Part shown: one piece after another, positions 58,652 through 64,000 of the stretch
Numbering within the stretch: the stretch's first letter is position 1
How the letters are laid out: each line of letters starts with the position of its first letter
Assembly (NCBI GenBank): GCA_040754815.1
Contig: JBFMBX010000001.1
Location: 372,001-436,000 of the forward strand
DNA length: 64,000 nt
From: Bellilinea sp040754815
GTDB taxonomy: Bacteria > Chloroflexota > Anaerolineae > Anaerolineales > Anaerolineaceae
Direction: 5' to 3'
Position numbers and translations under genes: made by a program
The notes under the pieces: generated by a model
Database searches by the model: none
What the model was told of the DNA's origin: nothing
The model's input: only the letters and a program-made list of their open reading frames with translations

Positions 58652-59557
58652 ATGAACGAAAACACCAACCCGAATAACACCATCTCTGGCGTACTGGTAG
58701 TTGACAAACCGGTAGGTTACACCTCGCATGATATTGTCCAGATCATCCGGCGTGGTACTGGCATTCGCCGCGCGGGTCACACCGGCACTTTAGATCCGCG
58801 CGCTTCAGGTGTGCTGGTGGTTTTATTAGGGCCTGCCGTCCGTCTTTCGGAATATGTTTCCGCTTCCGATAAACGCTATCAGGCAGTAATCCAACTGGGT
58901 ACGACCACAGATACGTATGACGCCGATGGTAAAATTCTGACCAATAATCCGGTGAATATCACCGAAGAGCAATTTGTTGCTGCCTTGCAATCCTTCATCG
59001 GGGAAATCGAACAGGTGCCACCTCCCTATTCAGCCGTTAAAGTAAAAGGCCGCAAAGCCTACGAAATGGCGCGCGAAGGGGAAGAAATAGACCTGCAGCC
59101 GCGTAAAATAACGGTTTACTCACTGGAACTGCTGGAATGGGCGCCTCCCGAAGCCGTCATTGATGTGTATTGTTCGAGCGGCACCTACATCCGTTCACTG
59201 GCCAATGATTTGGGCAAGATGCTGGGCTGTGGGGCGCATCTCATCGGCCTGCGGCGTACCAAAAGCGGCCGTTTCACCCTGCGGGATGCCGTGCCACTGC
59301 GCAAGTTGAGAGAATCGTTTGAACAGGGCACCTGGTATCAATACCTCATCCCGGCTGCTGAAGCGCTTTCTGACTGGCCTTCGGTGGAATTGACCGGCGA
59401 ACAGGTAGATGCTGTCCGGCACGGACACCGCATTCCGGGTAAAGCCGGTGTTGGGAAAATGGCGCGCGGTATCAGCGAACAGGGAGAATTGATCGCTCTG
59501 CTGGAATTTGATCCCGCTACCAGCGAGTGGCAGCCCAAAAAAGTTTTCTACCAATAG
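58652..59557 (+). CDS. truB: tRNA pseudouridine(55) synthase TruB
   Basis: The 301-residue protein has the TruB block H-T-G-T-L-D-P-R-A-S-G-V-L with the catalytic Asp, the K-R-Y-Q-A-V-I-Q-L-G motif and Y-C-S-S-G-T-Y-I-R-S-L. It converts U55 in the T-loop of tRNAs. A C-terminal PUA-like part (about 230-301) is present. Confidence 0.96.
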   Translation: MNENTNPNNTISGVLVVDKPVGYTSHDIVQIIRRGTGIRRAGHTGTLDPRASGVLVVLLGPAVRLSEYVSASDKRYQAVIQLGTTTDTYDADGKILTNNPVNITEEQFVAALQSFIGEIEQVPPPYSAVKVKGRKAYEMAREGEEIDLQPRKITVYSLELLEWAPPEAVIDVYCSSGTYIRSLANDLGKMLGCGAHLIGLRRTKSGRFTLRDAVPLRKLRESFEQGTWYQYLIPAAEALSDWPSVELTGEQVDAVRHGHRIPGKAGVGKMARGISEQGELIALLEFDPATSEWQPKKVFYQ

Positions 59558-59627
59558 CCCGTCTTGATTGAAATTTCTGCTGCCATGCCGGCTGAAAAGT
59601 CATTTGAGACTTCCTTTACAGGTGATC

Positions 59628-60557
59628 ATGCAGCATTACTCTTCCTTTGATGAAGCCCCTTCCTCGCCCGTCTGGCTGACCATTGGTGTGTTTGATGGAG
59701 TCCATCTCGGACATCAGGCCATTCTCCAACGTCTTGTGGAAGGTGCGCGTAAAAATTCCGCTGCCAGTCTGGTCATCACCTTTCACCCCCACCCGGCAGT
59801 AGTGCTGGGCAAAATTGACCAGCCCCGTTACCTCACCTCCCCGCAAGAACGCGCCCGCCTGCTGGGAGAGGCAGGTGTGGAGATGGTCATTACCCTGCCG
59901 TTTACTCTACAAATGGCCAGCCTGAGTGCGGAAGAATTCATGCGCTGGGTATCTTCCCGATTTGAAATCCGTCAATTGCTGGCCGGCACAGATTTTGCCC
60001 TAGGCAAAGGCAGAGAGGGTAATTTACAGCGCCTGCGAGAAATTGGCCAACAATTGGGGTATGAATTACAGGTGGTTGAGCCAATCGTACTGCACGGCGA
60101 GCGAATTTCCTCCAGCCTGATTCGCGACCACCTGCAAAAAGGAGAAGTTCGTCAGGCGGCTCGCCTGTTAGGCCGTTATTACCGCATCGGCGGCAGTGTG
60201 ATTCACGGTGATGGGCGCGGCAAAGAACTGGGTTACCCTACCGCCAATGTGCAATTCTGGGAAGAACAACTGCTGCCGGCCGGCGGTGTTTACGCCACCT
60301 GGGCATGGGTCAATGATGAACGACATCCTGCAGTGACCAACCTCGGCTTTCGTCCGACCTTTGACCAGCAAAGCCTGCGCCCCCATCTGGAAACTCATCT
60401 GCTCAATTTTCGAGGTGATTTGTATAACCAGCCTCTTACGCTGGAGTTTGTTCAGCACCTGCGCCCGGAAATCCGCTTTCCTTCCGTCAATGCTCTCGTC
60501 GAACAGGTCAACAAAGACATGAAAACTGCTGAGGAGGTATTGAACCATGCCCCCTGA
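59628..60557 (+). CDS. ribF: Bifunctional riboflavin kinase/FAD synthetase
   Basis: The 309-residue protein starts at ATG 59628 (AGGTGA just upstream); a reading from 59568 adds residues with no family match. The FAD synthetase domain has G-V-F-D-G-V-H-L-G-H-Q and I-S-S-S-L-I-R; the kinase domain has G-D-G-R-G-K-E-L-G-Y-P-T-A-N and T-N-L-G-F-R-P-T-F. It makes FMN then FAD. It overlaps the next gene by 11 nt. Its place beside truB is common. Confidence 0.95.
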   Translation: MQHYSSFDEAPSSPVWLTIGVFDGVHLGHQAILQRLVEGARKNSAASLVITFHPHPAVVLGKIDQPRYLTSPQERARLLGEAGVEMVITLPFTLQMASLSAEEFMRWVSSRFEIRQLLAGTDFALGKGREGNLQRLREIGQQLGYELQVVEPIVLHGERISSSLIRDHLQKGEVRQAARLLGRYYRIGGSVIHGDGRGKELGYPTANVQFWEEQLLPAGGVYATWAWVNDERHPAVTNLGFRPTFDQQSLRPHLETHLLNFRGDLYNQPLTLEFVQHLRPEIRFPSVNALVEQVNKDMKTAEEVLNHAP

Positions 60558-61986
60558 ACGACAGGTTTATCTGCTTGACCCGAAAAACCTCTCCCCCGAA
60601 ACCATTGCAGTTACCTTTGCCAAAACTTCCCGTTCTCCTCAGCGGTTCATCGAGATTGCAGCCGAATTGACTGACGAAAAAAGTGCGGAATTCCACGAAA
60701 AGTGGGTGGTTGGGTACGGCCACGCCTCGGTTGCCGAACATGCGGTATTGCACATTGCTGTGGAAAACATTTCGCGTCTGGCGGTCGAAAGCCTCGAATC
60801 CTGCCGGCTGGCTTCTTACACCGAAAAATCTACCCGCTATCAGAAGTGGGGCAAGGAAGACTACCACCATCCAGAAGAACTGCAAAATCATCCCCTCCAA
60901 TCGCTATATCAGGATACTGTGTTAAGTCTGTTTACGGCTTACGAAGAGGCTCTGCCCAAAATCCGTCAGGTTATTCAGCAAAAATATCCGGCGCGGGATG
61001 GCGAAAGCGAAGCCGCCTGGGAACGGCGCATTCGCTCAAAATATGTGGATATAGCCCGTTTTTACCTGCCGGCGGCGGCTCTGGCCAATGTGGGGGTTAC
61101 CATCAATGCCCGCGCCCTCGAACACACCCTTACGAAAATGCTCAGCCACCCCCTCAGCGAGGTGCGGTATCTCGGCGAGGAGATGAAAGCCGTTGCTCAA
61201 GCCAACGTGCCAACGCTGGTCAAATACGCTACTCCGCTTCCCTACTTGCAGCACACTCCCCAACAACTGCAAAGTTTAGCCCCCCATGTGCAGGAAAATA
61301 CCCTCCCCGCTGACTGGTGCCGGCTGGTCTTTCGCGATGAGGAGGCGGAAGCCCGTGTTCTGGCTGCTGCACTCTACCGTTTCTCAAATGCCGACTATGA
61401 ATGGTGCCTTGAGTTTGTTAAATCCGCCGACCTTGAATCCCGCCGTAAACTAACCGAAATCCTGCTGGGCGGACTGGAAAAACACACTGTTCCCCTGCGA
61501 GAACTGGAATACACTTCCTTTGTTTTTGATCTTTATCTGGATCAGGGCGCTTACTTTGAACTCAAACGTCATCGCATGATGACCCAGACCCCCCAATCCC
61601 TCTCCACCCACCTGGGATATGCTCTGCCAAAGGGTATTGTGCTGGCCGGGCTGGAAGAACACTTCCATAAGGCTATGCGCATGGCACATACCGCCTACTG
61701 CCAGCTGGCACAATTCAACCGCGAAGTGGCGTCGTATGTTGTGCCGAATGCCTTCAACCGCCGCGTTTTACTGCAAATGAATCTCCGCTCCGCCGACCAC
61801 CTGATTGCCCTGCGCAGTGCGGATAACGCACATTTCTCACTGCGCCGGCTTGTTCAACGCATGGCAGAAGAGATCAAAGAAGCCTTGCCGTTGTTTGCCC
61901 CCTTCATGCGCAACAATCCTGCCGAAACCTGGCAGAGCATTGAGCAGGAGTATTTCCACGAAACGCGTGTAATCATTCCGCAATAA
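60547..61986 (+). CDS. Duplicated ThyX-like protein (FAD-dependent thymidylate synthase family)
   Basis: The 479-residue protein consists of two ThyX-like halves. The first has G-Y-G-H-A-S-V-A-E-H-A, E-S-L-E-S-C-R-L-A-S-Y-T-E-K-S-T-R-Y; the second has F-E-L-K-R-H-R-M-M-T-Q-T-P-Q. In ThyX the motif R-H-R-x-x-S-x-N-E-x-S-x-R binds dUMP and FAD. Here the first half keeps S-x-x-E-x-S-x-R and the second keeps R-H-R. The complete motif is in neither half, so thymidylate synthesis is uncertain. Standard ThyX is about 220-250 residues. It starts with GAGG 8 nt upstream and overlaps ribF. Confidence 0.82.
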   Translation: MPPERQVYLLDPKNLSPETIAVTFAKTSRSPQRFIEIAAELTDEKSAEFHEKWVVGYGHASVAEHAVLHIAVENISRLAVESLESCRLASYTEKSTRYQKWGKEDYHHPEELQNHPLQSLYQDTVLSLFTAYEEALPKIRQVIQQKYPARDGESEAAWERRIRSKYVDIARFYLPAAALANVGVTINARALEHTLTKMLSHPLSEVRYLGEEMKAVAQANVPTLVKYATPLPYLQHTPQQLQSLAPHVQENTLPADWCRLVFRDEEAEARVLAAALYRFSNADYEWCLEFVKSADLESRRKLTEILLGGLEKHTVPLRELEYTSFVFDLYLDQGAYFELKRHRMMTQTPQSLSTHLGYALPKGIVLAGLEEHFHKAMRMAHTAYCQLAQFNREVASYVVPNAFNRRVLLQMNLRSADHLIALRSADNAHFSLRRLVQRMAEEIKEALPLFAPFMRNNPAETWQSIEQEYFHETRVIIPQ

Positions 61987-61996
61987 GCAAAAATCC

Positions 61997-62605
61997 TCAC
62001 GGGCAGTTATCCAGCCCCAGCAATTCCAGAATTTCCCGCACCGTTTCAGCCTGCAAACTCTCTGCGTACCATTCTTCCATTTCTACCAGCAGTTGATCCG
62101 TCACATCTTTGAGTAAATATCGCTTCTCTTCCGAACTCAAATCGGCCCGCCGGCGAATTTGCTCCACTTCCGGGTGAGCCAGTTTCCACTCAGCCAGCCG
62201 TTGATGAGCCGCGCGCGGCCGCTCGATCCATGTGACCAGCGGCTGGAACTGTTCGTCCAGAAACGTGGCAACCGGGATGCTGGGAATATCCTGACTGTGA
62301 TAATACGAGCGCAGGTTCTGCCATTCCCTGCGGATAAAAATGCGCAATTCAATCTTTCCCGAAGCCTCAGCCATTTTGACCAGTATCGGTAACACCATCA
62401 AACAATCCGAACACCAATCCTCAGTCATCACAGCAAGATAGAGCGGTTTTTGCAGCTTCTGAAGGCAACGGATCTGGTCTGCCTGAAGAGTCACTTCCTT
62501 CAGACGGCGCTTCATCGGTTCTTTGTGCTGCGTCATACTCTCCACAAATTGTTCAACGGTCAAGCCTTGCTGCCATGTCTGACGGTCAATGGGAAATGTG
62601 GACAC
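61997..62605 (-). CDS. Thioredoxin-like protein (W-C-S-D-C)
   Basis: The 202-residue protein has a thioredoxin fold with active-site-like E-D-W-C-S-D-C and a probable cis-Pro in D-I-P-S-I-P-V-A-T-F. The N-terminal and C-terminal helices add length. It has no signal peptide, so acts in the cytoplasm. The redox partner is unknown. GTG start at 62605 with GGAGG 8 nt upstream. It converges with the ThyX-like gene at 10 bp. Confidence 0.88.
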   Translation of the reverse strand: MSTFPIDRQTWQQGLTVEQFVESMTQHKEPMKRRLKEVTLQADQIRCLQKLQKPLYLAVMTEDWCSDCLMVLPILVKMAEASGKIELRIFIRREWQNLRSYYHSQDIPSIPVATFLDEQFQPLVTWIERPRAAHQRLAEWKLAHPEVEQIRRRADLSSEEKRYLLKDVTDQLLVEMEEWYAESLQAETVREILELLGLDNCP

Positions 62606-62703
62606 AAAATGCCTCCGCGATTGATTGGATACTGTGAGATTTTAACCGATAATTCATGCTATACTGAAAACAATTAATTTCAATTACGATAACAGGTTTT
62701 TCA

Positions 62704-63207
62704 ATGGGATTTTCTTTCATCCAGCCCGCCGATTTGATTCATTCACTCAAAGCCAGTCATCAAGCCATGTTGAATTTTGTCGAACAACTTGAGCCTTCTC
62801 GGCGAATCCAGCCCGGTGCCTGCGGATACTGGTCGGTCAAGGATGTGCTTGCACATCTGCTGTTGTGGGAGTCGGAAACCATCAAATTGCTCTTTCAGGC
62901 CCGGCAGGGTGTCAAACAGCCATCCACCGTTCATTTCAAAAAAATCAGCGCTGATGAGCAAAATGCACTCTGGTACGAGCAATTCAAAGACCGGTCATTC
63001 GAGCGCGTGTGGGGCGATTACCAGATCATTCGCGACCAGACTATTCGCCGCGTTGGTGAATTTTCTGCCGAAGAATTGAACAACCCCAACCTGTTCAACT
63101 GGCTGAAAGGAAAAAATACGCTGGCGCAAATCGTCGCCAGCGATGTGATTGACCACGAAAAAGAACATTTAGATGGGTTAATGACCTGGCATAAAACACT
63201 CGGCTAG
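62704..63207 (+). CDS. DinB/ClbS-like four-helix protein
   Basis: The 167-residue protein has the DinB-like fold start (G-Y-W-S-V-K-D-V-L-A-H-L-L-L-W-E) and final D-V-I-D-H-E-K-E-H-L-D-G. The His in A-H-L and the H-E-K-E-H block sit at the usual metal positions. ClbS/DfsB-like relatives open cyclopropane toxins or bind metals; function here is unknown. A TATACT box with TG lies upstream. Confidence 0.85.
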   Translation: MGFSFIQPADLIHSLKASHQAMLNFVEQLEPSRRIQPGACGYWSVKDVLAHLLLWESETIKLLFQARQGVKQPSTVHFKKISADEQNALWYEQFKDRSFERVWGDYQIIRDQTIRRVGEFSAEELNNPNLFNWLKGKNTLAQIVASDVIDHEKEHLDGLMTWHKTLG

Positions 63208-63214
63208 GCAACCC

Positions 63215-63826
63215 TCAACTGCCGTAAGCCTCGTCATAATCGGCAATTGCCGCTTCAATAACCTTCATGGCATGTTCGGCATTATAAACCGATTGAATAT
63301 AGGTCTGATTTTCTTTACCGGGCACCAGTTTGTAGGTGCTGAAATAATGACGTAAACGCTCCACCAGCACATCCGGTAAATCGGTTACATCCTGAGCATT
63401 CTCCCAAAACTTATCGTTGTGCAAAACGGCAATGATTTTATCATCGGCTTCATTGTTATCAATCATCAACAGGCCGCCAACCACCCGCACCGTCAGAATT
63501 ACCTCCGATTTGGTAATCGGCCGTTCACTGATCACGCAAATATCCAGCGGATCGCCATCCCCACGGGCAGCGATGGGGGTGAGATCTCCAACCCTTTTAC
63601 CGCAATAAGTGCGGGGAATAAAACCATAAAGCGTTGGCGGTTGTGAGGAACTGCGTTGAGGCCGATCCACTTTGAGGTAGCCAGTTGTCTTCTCAACCTC
63701 GTATTTGACCAGATCGAAGGGGGTAATTTCGATGTAGGCGTGAACCAATCGGGGCGGATTGGGACCGATTTCCAGACCATGCCACGGATGCGGCCGCCAA
63801 CGATAAAACGGATTCGGGAAAGTCAC
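63215..63826 (-). CDS. ppa: Inorganic pyrophosphatase (soluble, family I)
   Basis: The 203-residue protein has D-G-D-P-L-D-I-C-V (catalytic Asp trio) and Y-G-F-I-P-R-T-Y, which match family I pyrophosphatases. It hydrolyses pyrophosphate from biosynthesis in the cytoplasm. GTG start at 63826 with AGGAG 7 nt upstream. It converges with the DinB-like gene at 7 bp. Confidence 0.94.
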   Translation of the reverse strand: MTFPNPFYRWRPHPWHGLEIGPNPPRLVHAYIEITPFDLVKYEVEKTTGYLKVDRPQRSSSQPPTLYGFIPRTYCGKRVGDLTPIAARGDGDPLDICVISERPITKSEVILTVRVVGGLLMIDNNEADDKIIAVLHNDKFWENAQDVTDLPDVLVERLRHYFSTYKLVPGKENQTYIQSVYNAEHAMKVIEAAIADYDEAYGS

Positions 63827-63896
63827 AGATGCACTCCTGCAATGAATGTAGTCATTATTTCCAGAGATTATAATCCATTATTCCGAAAATTCATGC

Positions 63897-63924
63897 TTGA
63901 CAAACCCGGAATTATCATTATAAT
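63897..63924 (+). promoter_or_regulatory. Strong sigma70-like promoter before T-box leader
   Basis: TTGACA (63897-63902) and TATAAT (63919-63924) match consensus perfectly with a 16-bp spacer. The transcript would start near 63931. Confidence 0.85.
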
Positions 63925-63930
63925 CATCCA

Positions 63931-64000
63931 AAATACATCCAAAAAGACGATGAAGAGGACGAGTAATCGCCGCAGAGGCGGTACAGAGAGCAGGAAAAGG
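63931..64000 (+). promoter_or_regulatory. T-box leader, Stem I region (truncated by window edge)
   Basis: From the predicted transcript start the RNA reads through GATGAAGAGGACGAGTAATC and then a GCC/GGC hairpin and CAGAGAGC. The GA-rich AGGAcgAGTA block followed by AGAGAG is the conserved Stem I signature of T-box riboswitches, which read uncharged tRNA and control aminoacyl-tRNA synthetase or amino-acid genes. The specifier loop, antiterminator and gene lie beyond position 64000, so the amino acid cannot be named. Confidence 0.75.

Noticed and set aside
1..64000. CRISPR arrays, insertion sequences, rRNA operons, prophage genes
   Set aside because: No regularly spaced repeats, transposase, integrase or rRNA sequences were found.

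Overview
The window is a gene-dense bacterial chromosome segment of moderate GC. It suggests a member of Chloroflexota, most likely class Anaerolineae. This is inferred from the caa3-type oxidase gene set, surface proteins with long Thr/Pro stalks, LysM and CAP cell-surface proteins, a double-domain ThyX relative, and several genes that appear to be leaderless. No rRNA, CRISPR array, insertion sequence or prophage was seen. One tRNA gene (Lys, TTT) is present.

Layout. 1-5592 (minus): a respiratory caa3 oxidase operon (subunits II, I, IV, III, then SCO1, a cupredoxin-like protein and SURF1, which runs off the left edge). 5731-8189 (minus): a two-component system. 8346-10488: a lipoprotein cytochrome c and a CAP/LysM surface protein. 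10522-15339: a patch of accessory genes: a frameshifted VOC epimerase, an AT-rich APH(3')-like kinase, a quinone-oxidoreductase-like MDR, an EamA exporter, an Ada-like MGMT and tRNA-Lys with a duplicated 3' end. 15495-23214 (plus): a BMP/nucleoside-type ABC importer without its binding protein, and an ABC-2 exporter. 23434-28327: rho, a LysM/M23 peptidase and convergent priA. 28331-30709 (minus): MEMO1-like protein and a degenerate PyrK/PyrD-like pair. 30780-36456 (plus): SPFH protein, selD, a gamma-glutamyltransferase-like gene and uvrC. 37650-40152: a polar amino-acid ABC importer. 40272-47155: surface, membrane and lipid genes. 47225-52802: gyrB, an Ldh-type oxidoreductase, a GH13 glucosidase and an alpha/beta hydrolase. 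53011-61986 (plus): the translation/RNA cluster nusA-rnpM-infB-rbfA-nrnA-truB-ribF-thyX-like. 61997-63826: thioredoxin-like, DinB-like and pyrophosphatase genes. The right edge holds a strong promoter and the 5' part of a T-box leader.

Main points. selD is a selenoprotein gene: an in-frame TGA lies in the C-A-G-U motif, followed by a bSECIS-like hairpin, so an ordinary gene caller truncates it. A receiver-like domain is fused in frame to the N-terminus of oxidase subunit II, which also has its own internal ribosome binding site. At least six genes have a -10 box 6-10 nt before the start codon and no Shine-Dalgarno, suggesting leaderless mRNAs. A T-box leader begins at about 63931. The tRNA-Lys 3' end is duplicated next to an accessory patch.

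Limits: all calls come from reading motifs by eye. No database search, folding program or alignment was run.
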